Assembly (NCBI GenBank): GCA_015698045.1
Contig: BLAL01000081.1
Location: 64,501-128,500, forward strand
Length of the DNA: 64,000 nt
Origin: Rhizophagus clarus
Taxonomy: Eukaryota > Glomeromycota > Glomeromycetes > Glomerales > Glomeraceae
Reading direction: 5' to 3'
Of this stretch, positions 14,238 through 27,271 are shown one piece after another. Every line of letters begins with the position of its first letter. Positions within the stretch are counted from its first letter, which is position 1. The notes below the pieces were generated by a model that was not told where the DNA came from, made no database searches, and worked only from the letters and a program-made list of their open reading frames with translations. The translations under genes and the position numbers were made by a program.

Positions 14238-15105
14238 TTTTAATATTTGAAATTTTTTTTTGAGCAAAGTTTTTTTATCATGTTTAATTGATTGGTTGTA
14301 CAAATCTCACACTTTATGATTGGACTATTGGCGCGAGGTTGAGCACATACAGTACCGCAGTACCATCGACATTTAAAAAATGGATAGTGCTCTTGTAATT
14401 TCGCAATATCGATTATCTCGATCAATATTACGATCCTTATGCAAAACTATACTTGACCGCCAATACAATAGATCAATTTTTCCTTTGACTATAATACATT
14501 TTCCGATGCCTCCTGTAATATTGAACAATTTTTGGATATAATTAAAGATATGACTTTTTAAGGCTTTTTGTTTTGGCGGTTTAAAAGGTAAGAAAAAAAA
14601 AATGCAGCGGTTGCAAAAAGATTTATAAGATTGTATAATTCTAGTTGTTGGTTAATACTTAATAGGCTAAGGGATTAATGTTATTACCTATGTATTAAAA
14701 TTCTATAAAACCAAACGATTTGTATTTCCTTGGAGTAAACTGTATTATGATGCAGAAACGAGTCGTGAAAAAAATTAATAAAAAACGTAATTTATAGAAT
14801 AAAAAATAAAATAAAAGAAATTTATTTGTTCTTGCAGGATGTTTTGCAATCGTTATGTGTAATCTCATTTTAACTTTTGATAATTATCTCAAAGTTGTTA
14901 AAAAATAATTACTTGATATTTCCTCCAGAATTCTCTGCATCTATAATCATATTTTAAATGTTACTTCTAATCCCTAATATATCATTTTTACGTTGCGCTC
15001 ACAATTGTCATTGAATTAAAAATAAGCTATAATATATATACACATTATATACATAAAATGAAAGTGTTGCAAATCCAAAAACATACTCCTAAAACTCTGA
15101 TTTTC
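14238..15105. other. Intergenic region
   Basis: AT-rich sequence between the NDUFAF7 start and the 3' end of the chromodomain gene. No supported gene, RNA or repeat. Confidence 0.5.
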
Positions 15106-16656
15106 TTATTTATTGTCCGTTAGATTCTTATAATTAAGACTGCCTTTAAAGATAATGCGTTTTTCATAAAACTGAATAATCTATTATTTGAATATAATGA
15201 ATATGTTATGTTGATTGTGAAAATAAATAAATGTATTATTACTACTTACACTCTGTGGACATAATTTATTGACTTCCGTATTAAGATGAACCGATGTGAA
15301 ACCACCTCTCCTTAAAAAAAAAAAAAAAAAAAAAAAAAATCGATAAATTTCTTTCTTGTCACGTTTTCATCTTCATTAACTTACCATGAAATATAAATCC
15401 AAAGTACATTCGGTAGGTTATCGTGAGGTTCAATAGCAACAACTTCTTTAACATAAGGATCCCAATTTTCATCGATATTACGTATAATGCTTTTCACTCC
15501 TTTATCATCATAAATATTTTCGTGAGTACGATTATTACTTGTCGGTTTTTTTGGTCCGAGTTTAACTTTTGAACTTTTCGATTTAGAATCTTTGTTAGGA
15601 TTTTGTTCATCCTCTTCCTGATCATCCTGTGCTTTGTCATCATTTTCATCTTCTTTATCTATTTCCATAGTAGAATCACTATCGGATGAAGATTCACTTT
15701 CAGAAGAAGAAGTATCTTCATCTTTAACGTCCTTAACGGACTCTCGATCATCCACAGCATAAACGTCACGTGCAATTTTAGTGTTTTCAGAAGTAGTATT
15801 ATTGGTGGTCAAAGAATAATTGTTTGGAATTTTGAGTTGAGATCCTTGAGATGATGATACTTCCTCCTTCTCAATTTTTTTGTCTTTTCTTTGAATTGAA
15901 ACAGATTTCATAAAATCTTCATTTCTGTATTTAACAAGAGAATTATCATTAGTCGCTGTAATTGGTTTAGACGAAGAATTAGTAACATGATTGGAGGTTC
16001 CATTCGATTGACGAAAAATAGTGTGAGATGATGATTTCTTCTTGTTGAAAGATGCCCTTCTTTTAACTTGATTTTTAATTTGATGTCCATTCGATTTCCC
16101 ATTAGTAGAAGTTTTAGAATGAGAGGTTACGTGTTTTTTAAAACCATTAGAAGGTAAAGGACTTGCGGTTGGTTTATTACGCCAGTATGCTTCCAAAAGT
16201 TCTGTCGCGTAACTAAGATACAATTTATATTAATTTAAAAAACAATAAAAAAAAAAAATTCCTCAATACTTACATATTCTCCTCATCTTCCCACGAATTT
16301 TCGGAATCGGGATAGTCTTTCCACTTCAAGTAATATTGGTAACGTCCCTAATAATTAAATTAAATTAATTATATAAATAATAATAATAATAATCACAAAA
16401 ATTTATTCAAAATATTTACATCCGGTCTATTTTTATGAGAAAGAATTTTTTCAACAACGTATTCATCATCTCCATATTCCTCATTTTCTTTAGGATTACT
16501 CTTCTCTGTAATATGTTTAATTATGGAATTAGAAGAGGAAGATGAGGATTGACCCAAAGGATGAGAACGAAACTTTTTCTTTTGATCAGTAAGAATAAGA
16601 TCTTTATAAGGAATTGGGTATTGTCCTTTAACGATTGGTACTTTTGGGGTAGCCAT
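15106..16656 (-). CDS. HP1/Swi6-like heterochromatin protein
   Basis: Exons 16656-16420, 16347-16274, 16212-15385, 15310-15250 and 15180-15106 join in phase to 424 residues. The chromodomain (about 65-113) starts EYVVEKILSHKNRPD and continues LKWKDYPDSENSWE; the three aromatic-cage positions that bind methylated H3K9 in HP1 are all present (Y66, W88, Y91). The C-terminal chromoshadow domain (about 355-415) has NWDPYVKEVVAIEPHDNLP, a tryptophan-rich strand, LNTEVNKLCPQS and IIQFYEKRIIF, nearest in style to fungal Swi6. Between them is a long Ser/Lys-rich then acidic hinge (runs of D, E, S). HP1 proteins dimerise through the shadow domain and compact H3K9me chromatin. The last exon was chosen because only that acceptor yields the conserved FYE motif. 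Confidence 0.9.
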
Positions 16657-16911
16657 TATTTGTTAAGTAAGTAAAGAATATGAAACGAAAATATATGATT
16701 AAAGGAAGTGAGAAATATTTTTTATGAACAAAATAATATTGTATTTTATTACACGTCATTCAAGATACAAAATATTTTTTGAATCCACAATTTTTTTGAA
16801 ATTGATAATGAGAAATAAAGTGATTAATAACATTTTAAGATGATATCAATTTAAATTTGATGTCATTATATCACGACGCAGCAAAATTCTAATAAATTGT
16901 ACAAATAATAT

Positions 16912-18201
16912 TTAAAAAAATAATGCGGTAAGTCTTAATATAAAAACAGAAAAAATGATTGACCACAAGAAGATAAATATAATCCTCCAAGTAGGAGTAT
17001 AAGGTAATACAATATTTTTGGAATTGGAGATATTCGTTGTATAATGAGTGTCCAAGTAAATATAAAAAGTATACATCATGAATGAGACCGCATGCGATAA
17101 CATGAATATCATCTCTCTATTAACAAACATCAATATATAAATAGTAAACGTTATTCATTAATCAATTTTTTTTTTATAAAAAAAAAAAAATACTAATTTA
17201 TATTAAAACTTACCCAATAGGATGAATAAATAAAGTAGCGATACTTCCAAACATGTGTACGAAAGCGGCAATGGGTAATAAAATAATTTGATTTGTAAAT
17301 TTACTAAATTTAATAGTCGTGTTAATATCTTCTTGATCACTCACTCCCGGAAATTGTGAAGAATTTTGATTTTTTATATAAAAATATGTACGAATATAAA
17401 TTCTCAAGAATATAATTACGAGCGCAAAATCCAACATCAAATCTTTACAAAAAAGAGTAAAAAAAAAAAAATCAAAAAATTGCGAATTTTTTCGAATTTT
17501 TCACAAAGTATTTACTTTTTCTTACCTTGTGCTCTAAACCAAATAGCATCTAAAGGCCATTTAAGTGTAATTGTTAATAAATTAATTAAAACGATATATT
17601 TTATACAGACGAAAAACATGAAAAATTTGTTTTTATGAAATTGTCCTTCTAATGATAAGTAAAGAATCATTATCAATTCAAGTAAATTATGAAATGAACC
17701 GAATGAAGACCAAAATTTTCCTGGGTATAAAATGATTAATGTTAAATCAGAAACAAATGTAAATAACGAATAATATGCGAGAATCTTATTAAAAAATTTA
17801 GTAGTAGAAGTAGAATGATTATCATCTTGTGAGGAAGGATGATCGTATATGAAGTAAGAAATGTAAGCTTTTGGTATCGATTTCTTGTGTGTAAATATTA
17901 ATGATGCTAACGTTGAACAGAAATTTATGATAATTAGATATCCAAACCAGGCTACAGAAGTTTCACCTAAATAAACAAAAAATAAATTAAATTAAAAATC
18001 GACGGACAAAATTGGTTAAATATTAAAAATGGAAATTCATAACCCACTTTTTTCAATTTCATACCATACTGGAAATCCTGTTAATTTTGAAGTTTCTTGA
18101 GATGATGAAAGTTTAAGGGATTTAAATGAATATAATATTCCCATTAAACAAATTATTGTTATTAAAAATATAATGACGCGTTGACCTTTCTTTACAATCA
18201 T
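16912..18201 (-). CDS. Polytopic membrane protein, unknown family (paralogue A)
   Basis: Exons 18201-18048, 17966-17526, 17442-17214 and 17116-16912 join in phase to 342 residues. I count eight or nine hydrophobic segments, among them VIIFLITIICLMGILYSF near the N-terminus, a central ITLKWPLDAIWF segment, DFALVIIFLRIYIRTYFY, a loop rich in Q/S/D, then LLPIAAFVHMFGSIATLF. No catalytic motif or known family signature was recognised. It is clearly homologous to the gene at 19346-20579 along its whole length with the same intron positions, so the pair arose by gene duplication followed by, or with, inversion. The donor of intron 1 (GTGGGT) is the least certain junction. Confidence 0.75.
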
Positions 18202-19345
18202 TTTTATTTAATGTTTGTCCTTTGAATTGAAAGAAAAAAAAAAACGACATTTATAATTTATATATACATTAATAACATTATATACAGTAAAGATATGCCA
18301 CAAACGGCTCAATTTTTTGTGACTAGATTTCTATAATTAAATAATCATTAAGTCTTTAAATAATTTGGTATTTATATATTTATGCGGGATCATCATTTTT
18401 TACAATTAGAAATGGATATAAATACGTAATAAGTTGATAAAAATATTATTTCGTAAAAATAACTCATTAATACTGATCCGAATTTCGGAGTTTGCCAATG
18501 ATGATATCCTAAATCATTGAAAAAAACTAATTTATATAATTCATATATTACTTTAATCTGTTTACAAATTTAGTATAATGATAATTGTGGTAATTCTTCT
18601 TTAAACATTAATATAATGAATGCTATTGACAAAATAACCAATCAGATCTTGCGGATCTTGCGTAAATGGTATAAGTCCGAAATGTTTATGTTGATCTTTT
18701 CAGTAATCAATGTTTGTTTTTCATTCTACAAAAACTAAAGATGTAACGATGAGAGTATTTACTTGTTGTTTGGATTCATCATTAATAACAATTTCATGAC
18801 ACGCCAAATGATATTACTTTCGAGTATTCATAAGCTTATGAGTAAGTCAAATCGCATTTAGAGTTGCACAAGTAGTGTAAATTCAAGTATTAGTCAGGAA
18901 TATATATATATATATATATGGTATAATAAAACAAATAACTTTTTTACAGCGATCCGTAATCTGGATGAAGGCGTTATCCGTCCGGATTGGCCGGATTAGT
19001 CAGTTAATGTGCGGATTATTAACATAAATGCGCTGTGAAGAAATGCATACAAAAAAATTGATACCAAATTTACTTGTTATTGTTAATAACGGTACCATCC
19101 GTGACGAATAAATCTGTCCCGATCCGGTCCGCTAAAGTGAAATGTCTATGCCTCATCTCATTGTGAGTATTCCCTTTTTTAAATATTATCATTTTAGGGT
19201 ATATTTAATTAATCCTTTAACGATTTGGCAAGTAATCAGCCATTGAGTCTTATATAACCAAATTGAGATATTACAAGTATGTTATTATCGTGTATTAATA
19301 TGATATAAATATCACAAAAAAATTTTAGATGTTCAAAAAATAAAA
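18202..19345. promoter_or_regulatory. Divergent intergenic region between the membrane-protein paralogues
   Basis: The two start codons face away from each other over 1.14 kb. Features seen are a (TA)n run at 18900-18919 and a GC-richer block (18948-19140) with several CCGGAT/ATCCGG words that are partly inverted and may be a small worn element. No frame is supported. Confidence 0.4.
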
Positions 19346-20579
19346 ATGCGACGCTTCATTTTATTTTCGTTTACAGCATTTTGTCTTGTAGGTTTATTTA
19401 ATTCTTTTAAACTTGTTAACCTTTTACCACCTCAACAAGTAAGGTCAAAATTAACAGGATCTCCAGTATGGCATGGTGAAATAGAAAATTTCGATCAACA
19501 AGTTTTAAATTCTGGAACATTGGTTCCAATTTTGTTAATCTTTTGTTCAACGATAATATCAATGATATTTTCATACAAGAAATCCAAAACAAAAGCTTAC
19601 ATATCTTATTTTATATTCCCTGATTATCCTTCTACTCTTAAAAATAATCCTTCAAATATTACAACAAGATCTTTTAATAAAATGCTTGCGTATTACACTT
19701 TATTCGTATTTATTACAAGTTTGAATTATTACATTTTAGAACCGGGAAAACTTTGGTCCACTCTCAGTTCTCTTCATAATTTAATTGAATTAATAATTAT
19801 TTTTTTTTTAACACTTGAAGGACAAATTCATAATAATACATTTTTAATATTTTTTATTTGTTCATCTTATATTGTTTTGATTAATTTATTAACCATCATG
19901 CTTAAATGGCCATTAGATTATATTGTTTTTAAAATGCAAAGTAAGTTCATTTTTAATCGTTTATAAAGTTCGAATCAAAAAGAAGATTAATCTTTTCTTT
20001 TCTTTTTTTTTTTTTTTTCTTCAGATTTAATATTGGATTTTACACTCGTGATCTTATTCTCGAGAATTTATCTTCATACTTATTATTATACGAAAGAACA
20101 AAAACGCGTACTACCTTCCCACTCGGCAGTATCAGATGATCAAGAAGACAAGACCACGAATAAAAAGCTGAAATTTATTACTCATCCAAATCAAGTTTTA
20201 TTACTCCCTTTTGCTGCCCTCGTGCATGTATTTGGAATTATTGCTAGTTATGTACTTATTAATAATATTATTGGGTATGTATTAAACTGATTATCGTTTT
20301 TACATGATTTATTTTATTTTATTCATGAGCTTGATTCATTTTTCTTTTTTTTTATTTTATTAAAAAAGAAATATAGTATTCTTAGTATCAACCGCCATCG
20401 CGTTTTCAATGTATTCTTTTTATATTTATTTAGATACTCATTATGCAAAAATTACCTCCAATTCCAAAAATATTGTTTTACCTTATACTCCTGTTTGGAA
20501 TTTGATACTTATCATCTTGTGGTCCATTATCCTTTCTTCTACAACGATAAGAGTTATCATGTATAAAAAAAGAATATAA
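19346..20579 (+). CDS. Polytopic membrane protein, unknown family (paralogue B)
   Basis: Exons 19346-19940, 20025-20274 and 20369-20579 join in phase to 351 residues. The sequence follows paralogue A segment by segment (LTGSPVW, KAYISYFI, NKMLAYYTLF, LEGQIHNN, LKWPLDYIVF, YIYLDTHYA, SNSKNIVLPYTP). Paralogue A has an extra intron near its start, which is absent here. Eight or nine membrane segments are predicted by eye; there is no recognised domain. Its cellular membrane and substrate are unknown. Confidence 0.78.
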
Positions 20580-22574
20580 CGATTTTTTAAAATATTTTTA
20601 TGTATGAAGGTATATGTAATAAAAATATCCGAATTCTGGAATATTTCTAGCCAAATGAATCGATAATCACTATATATAAACAAATTAATTCTGATTATGA
20701 CGATATAATAAAAAATATGCGAATTCCCGAATAGCATTACGCATAAAACAAATTAATTCTGCTTCAGAATCTTCCTCTGATTCCAAGCCTATCACTTCAA
20801 TCCGTGTTAGTATTTGCGACTGACTCTCCATTCTTATTTGCGACGGAAAACATAGGAACTGGGAATGGTATAGAATTTGTATGAAACATTGTCTTGCTGC
20901 AACAGATCAAGCAATAAATTCAAAGTTCGTAATTATGGTGCAAGAATTTCATCATATACAGAGGGTTAGTCTCTCACTCATATTTAATTTTTTATCGCTC
21001 GCATGTATTGGTAAAGTACCGTAAAAGATTCTTCGCTCATATGTAAAAGTAGTGAAGTCAGGAATTGTAAATACGTTAACTAACCCGATTTCTAGAACCG
21101 TTCCTCGCCCAAAGGCAATCTACATTACGCATACTATAGGCGTAATGAAATGACTTTGAATCGGTATTTGTATATAAAAGTTATCATAGAAAAAATAGTA
21201 ATACAATTTTAAATAAAAAAATATATCTTTTTAAAGTCAAATTTATGTAAATAATTATCTTTATAGTTAAATATATCATTTTTTAATTAAAAATTATATC
21301 ATTAAATTTTGATATAAATTTTTTATAAAGTTTTCTTTAAAAAGTTAAATATATTTAAAATAATAACTGAAACGTTTATTTGTAAAAAAAAAATTATTAT
21401 TTTTGATATTTATATAATTGGTATATTTTCAATAGATTAAGTAATGTTTTTTTTTTTTTTTAAGTAAAACTTTTAAAATATTAATGGCAGAATTATATAC
21501 TGTATATCAATAAATAGATCTACATTAAAAAAGATTTGAATTATTAATAAATATAAGTAATATCAAAAAAAATAAAAAAATAAAAAATAAATACTCAAAA
21601 ATTGGTCTAGATTAACTAGCAGCATTACGGCATTAAAGAATTATTCGTATGACTAATCAAACCCAAAACTTAAATAGTATAGGGTTATCCTTATCACGTG
21701 ATTTATAACGTTTAACACTTATTATATTCACACACTCGAATTTTGTACATGTGAAAAAGATGGTTTTTTTCTTCACGCTTTTTTTTATTTTTTTTTCTTC
21801 GTTTTTGAAATTTGTAAATAAAAAGAAAAAATAATAAAGAGTCAAAAAACGACAATAATAAAGAATACTTCAATACCAATAATAACCTAAAGATAGTTAA
21901 AGAGATTAAGGTTTTTTTTTTTTTAAAAAAAAAAAAAAAAATCCCCACCATAAATAATAAATATATAAATAAAAAATATAAAATAATGAATGAATGTGAT
22001 AAATATATAAACAAAAAAAAGCAGGATTAAATTGCCGGACCAAGATATCAATCAATGAAAAAAAGCGTGTGATTGATTGGTGGGGAAATTTTTTTTTTTA
22101 TATTTATACGAAAAAAAAAAAAAAAAAAAAAAAATGCTATGATGTTTATATAATATTGCTTTAAATACAAGTGGATTGATATTTGATACCGGTCAATATT
22201 GTCCAACGGATGATTGATACGAATAGTTCATGGTAAATGTACATTGCATCGGATTGAAGAGACAATTAAAAGGAATTGTACATTGAAAATTACATCCAAT
22301 CAAATAAATCAAATACTAAATAAAAAAAAAAAAAAAAAAATAATACAACCTCATCATCTTTGATAGATGATGAGAAAAAAAATATAAAAACTTTCATAAA
22401 AAAAAAAGAAAGAAAAATATAAAGGTAAAAAAAAATTTGACATAATAAACAAAATAATAATACATAATTCGTAAACAATATTCTAGCATATATTCTAACT
22501 ATTCTTTGATTTTAAAATACTGATTTAGGGATAAAAAGTTCATCTAATTAATAATATTATTAAGAGTCCTGAAT
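20580..22574. other. Gene-poor AT-rich region
   Basis: The span contains two partial repeats near 20630 and 20715 (GAATTC words followed by an AAACAAATTAATTCTG word), long A/T runs, and T/A runs facing each other at 21911-21940. Open frames at 21657-22478 are translations of homopolymers. No supported gene. Confidence 0.5.
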
Positions 22575-24411
22575 TCACATATCATTGGGCAAGACGTCGT
22601 CAGGTCCACGGTATAATGCCATGATTACTGCGGCTATAAGAATAAGAATAAAACGACACCACCTCCATATCTTTCTTAGGAAAAGATATATAGCCCTAGC
22701 CCATCTTATCCAAAACCATTCTCGTAACCGGTTGGCCTTCTCGTTATCTACTTCGAATTCATCCAAGAAACTAAATTCATCATCTGATAGGTAATCCATT
22801 TCATCTTCTAGTCGTGCACCGTGTGATATAAAGAATTCATTAAGATCTTTCTCTGAAGATATCGGTGAGAAAGATGGTGAAGAAGCTCCACTACCTTGAC
22901 CCTTCTTTACATCACGTTGAAATATCGTTAATTCACGGAACCATTCGTTCTCCAACTCTGAAAGTAAAGATTTTTTTATCTTTCCACCAATTCCACCAGA
23001 ATTATCTTGATTATTTTGTTTTGGTGCAGCACCAAACATGGCACGCATCCCATCAGGATCACTTAAACGCCTTAAAGCATTTGACATTATACCACCACCT
23101 TCAGAGATAGAATTAGCCCTTGAAGTTTTTTGTGACCACATACCAGTTCGATAATTTACGACCAAAGCACGTTGTTCTTCAAGATTTTCGTTAAGTTCAG
23201 CATTATATTTTTCTAGATCATGAACTACAAGTTGTAACCTTTCATAATCTTTTGCCATTTCTGACAAATCATCATATTGTTTTTTAAAGGTATCTAATTC
23301 AGCTGTAGTACGTTGTAATTTTCGTTCAATTTCAGATTTTGCTTTTTCAATATGATTATTCTGTTCTTCTAAATCTTGTACCTTATGTAATAATGTTTCA
23401 ATAAAATTTTCATTTTCATTTGATTTTTTGGTATATTTAAGATTCCAAAAATCAGATTTTTGTTTTGCTATGAGACGTTCGTTTTCTTTTTCAAGGTCTT
23501 CTACTTTTTGAGTAGCCAACGTACAAGCATCAATATAATGTTGAAGATCGACTTCAAGTTTACGTATCTTTGATTTATTCAACTTATCACAATCATTATA
23601 TTCTCTTACAGCTTCCTCAAGTTGTTGTTGAAGATCTTGATTTCGAACTTCTAATTCTTTCATATTTTCAAGGTCCTTATAACTTAAACCTGTAGAATTT
23701 CGAGGACTATTTCGTTTTATTGGAACTTCACCCGAAGGTGAAGGTAAATCGAAAGAAGTACTCCAACCATGAAGTGATTCAGTATCACTTTCATCATATT
23801 CGCTAATAATTTCAGAGATATTATCTAATGAAGTATTAGGAGGAGCTATTGGGGCCGCGTTTCTTTCAGGATGTATCGTGAAAGTAGCAGCTTTTGATCT
23901 TGCTCTTTGAAGATGTTGTAATTGAACTATGGCAGATTCATATTTTGATTTTAACGCGATGTTATTTTCAAGAAGACTTTTACCAATTTCAGCGGCAAGT
24001 GTAAGATCTGATAAATAAAAGAAAAGAAGGTTAAATATAGAGTAACTGCGTAAGGTAGTGCAAGGTATAATAATTTCTCCCTTTATAAATTCCAAAATGA
24101 AATTAACACAATATTATATCATTTTATCCAATAATTTATAAAAATTTACCTTTTTCTCTTTCTCGTATTGTATTATAAGCTTCTTTTAATAACATAGTAA
24201 GTTCAGCTTGAGATCTATTACTATTTAACGTGCCCGAAAAAGTTGGTGAAGAAGGAACTGAGGTCTCATATTGTCTAGACGGAGTAAATACCGGAGATGC
24301 CACAAACTGTGAATTAGGAGAATCCGGACAACTTGTATTTGAATAACTCGAAGGAATATCGAGACTTAATTTTGTTTTAATACGAGGTGTTTGTGGTGGT
24401 GCCATGATCAT
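22575..24411 (-). CDS. Tail-anchored coiled-coil protein with BICD-type CC1 box
   Basis: Exons 24411-24150 and 24007-22575 join in phase to 564 residues. Exactly across the junction lies DLTLAAEIGKSLLENN (88-103), which matches the CC1 box of BICD, BICDR, Spindly and TRAK/HAP1 proteins; that box binds the dynein light intermediate chain and contains the AA-x2-G core seen here. It is followed by long heptad-rich coiled coil (about 165-330), a Ser/Gly linker, an acidic stretch (DYLSDDEFSFLDEFE), and a single C-terminal hydrophobic segment (about 537-551, FILILIAAVIMALY) with only 13 residues after it. I infer a membrane-anchored cargo adaptor that activates or recruits dynein. The N-terminal 80 residues are Ser/Pro-rich and likely disordered. 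Start is the first ATG; a second in-frame ATG lies two codons on. Confidence 0.75.
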
Positions 24412-24556
24412 CTTTAAGACTCTTGCTTCTTGTTACTTTAATATTAAAAGTTTTTTTTTTTTTTTTTTTTACTCTTTTATTGTACTCTTTTAAATATTTT
24501 TGAAAAAAAAATTATTAGATAAATATCACTTATATATAATGTTTTTCAAAAAAAAA

Positions 24557-24591
<35 letters not shown>

Positions 24592-27237
24592 CCCTGACGA
24601 GTAAAAAAATTCGGTCAAGTTTATATATAAATAAATTAATAAAGGGATAGATACTCTGAATAATGTGTGTGCATACAAGTATTATATATGTATAGGTATT
24701 ATATATAATATAATATAATAATTATTTATATTATATATTCTAATAATAAAAAAAAAAAATTTTTTTTTTTTTTTTCTCTCCGCTACCAGCTACCAAATAG
24801 TTAAACTGTTTTCTCGTAAATTTACGGGAAAAAAGTTCGTAAGGTAGAAGGAGGAAAAAAAAAAAAAAAAAGTGGTAAGGTTTGATACTCTCAGACCGAA
24901 GCTAAATTGTACTGGGTTGAAATGCTGTGTTAGTAAGAAGGCAGTTTACATACCTGTTCTCCTTGTTATCTGTTATAGTTCGAGTTTGAATTTGAATTCA
25001 AATAATAACCGATTAAATAAAAAAAAAAAAAAAAAAAAAAAAAAAAGATTAATATGTCGAATATGTTGTGTATATGTTTATATGGGTTTTTTTTTATATG
25101 ATTGTTATAGTATAGTTATGATATCATTATGTATAAGTTGCTTCATTCTCATGTGGTTTTCGTGTGAAAATGGGAATGTAATCGGATAAGTGTGCATCAC
25201 AAACCCAAATAACAATAACACAAGAATGTGATGCAAAACCAAAAAGATTTTTTCAATCAAAAAATAACAATAATCACCAGAAAAATTTGGTTGCCACTTT
25301 ACAAACCGATGTATATCATTCCATGTGTTTCATAAACCTGCTTGATTACTTGAATTATTTAATAGTAAATCCCTGAATCCACATGCATTTCCACTTAGAT
25401 AACATCAATACTAGCATATATTTATATTTTATATTAAATAAGCGGGGAAAAAGATTATGGAAATAATGAGCGGGATAAAAAGTTTTATTCTAAAAAACGA
25501 GGCGTCGATGATTCGAATTGATGTTCACCGAATATTACTTAATTTGTTGTGATAAATAATAAAAAAGAAAAAGAAAAAAAATAAAATTTTGGTAGATTTT
25601 TTATTATTCCTTATGATCGTATTAGATAAATAAGGATTTTCTGAAGGTTTCAAAAAAGTATTTTACAAATTTGGAAGGTGAGAAACTGCGGAGAAATTAT
25701 GTAAGATGGGTAAGAAAGTCCCAAATAGGAAGAAAATGATGAAAATCCAATAAAATCATATATGAAAATAATGAAATTTAGGAATTTAAATTAGACGCAG
25801 GGGAGAGTATTTAAATGATGATGTAATAAAAGATCGTAGAGAGAGAAAGTTTTTCCATTACAAATAATTCTTGTGCGACGGTCAGTGCATTCTTTTCATT
25901 ATTTCTAAATTTATTAAGGAAAATAAAAAAAAAAAAAAAAAAATATAGGGGGAAATACGTAATTAAATATAAGGTGAAAAAAATATATATATGAGGGAAA
26001 CCATAATAAATAATACAATTATATATAGAAATTATATATCATGATATCAGATATGTCGTACTCTTACGTTCCTGATCTTTCGATTCATAAAATTTTTATA
26101 AAACTTTTCAAAACATACATTAACGAAAAAAAACTTTCTAAAAGAAAACAACAAACATTTAATCAATTACAATAAACATCCATAAATATCAAGAAATAAA
26201 CAAATGTACATATACATTTTAAATTGTTCTAACCAAAAAATAATTTCCTTCTTCCAATTTTATTCAAAAAAAAAAAAATTCTTTAGATTTATAAAACCCC
26301 ACATATTTAAGGTTTACCCCACCCCAAAAAATAATATGCGATTAAAAATAAATATTGTTGATGATATTGTTCAAAATAATTCGATTTAGGTCATATTTGT
26401 ATATATTAATTTATGTCATGTGATGAAAAAATAATAATAATAATAAAACTCTCTTTATTAACGTACGTTCACTATTAGTTTTTTATGACTAATCATTTCT
26501 CCTTTATAGACTAAACATTTTTGATAATTAATCTCGATCCTTTCAAAATATGCCATAATGACATTTCTCTCCCTCCTATTACATAATATTGGAAATGGTT
26601 TACTTTTTTGAATTTTTTTTTTAAAAAAATTCTTAAATTTCTTGGAATTTTTAATTTTTTTTTTACTTGACAGTCCATTATTCTAAATAAATTCAAAACA
26701 ATCGATTACACAATTCTTCAAAATTCTTTTAAATTCTTGCTTATAAAATAATAAGTATATATTAATGTTTATCAATAACATAAATAACATAAATACCTGT
26801 ATATATCATGTTTCTATCACTGTAAATTATACATGAATGAAAGAGATAATCTTTAAAGATTGGTAATACATATAAATTTTTATATCGTCATGTGAATTTA
26901 TCCAAAATTCTATTACTTTTTATCATAAAAAAAAAAAAAAAAACTGGAGATCGGAGATTAATTGAATTTTGGTTCAGCTAATGACGATCTTTGTTTTGAA
27001 GAATGGCAAAACGCGCCTTTTAACCGAAGTAACCGAGTCGAATTAATATTGTTAAAAAAATCATAAAGGTAACTCAATAATAAATAAAAAAAAAACTAGA
27101 TTTCTTACTAGTTTACCCCACAATATATTTAATTATATTTATATTTGTTGTTATGTTGCAAATTTATTATTAAGGTGGTACTTTTATATCAATGAGGGAT
27201 GGGAAGCTAAACTTTGAAGTTATTAGTAATAAATTTA

Positions 27238-27271
<34 letters not shown>

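Noticed and set aside
18948-19140. Possible small inverted-repeat element with CCGGAT words
   Set aside because: Arms match only loosely and ends could not be set; kept only as a note in the intergenic entry.
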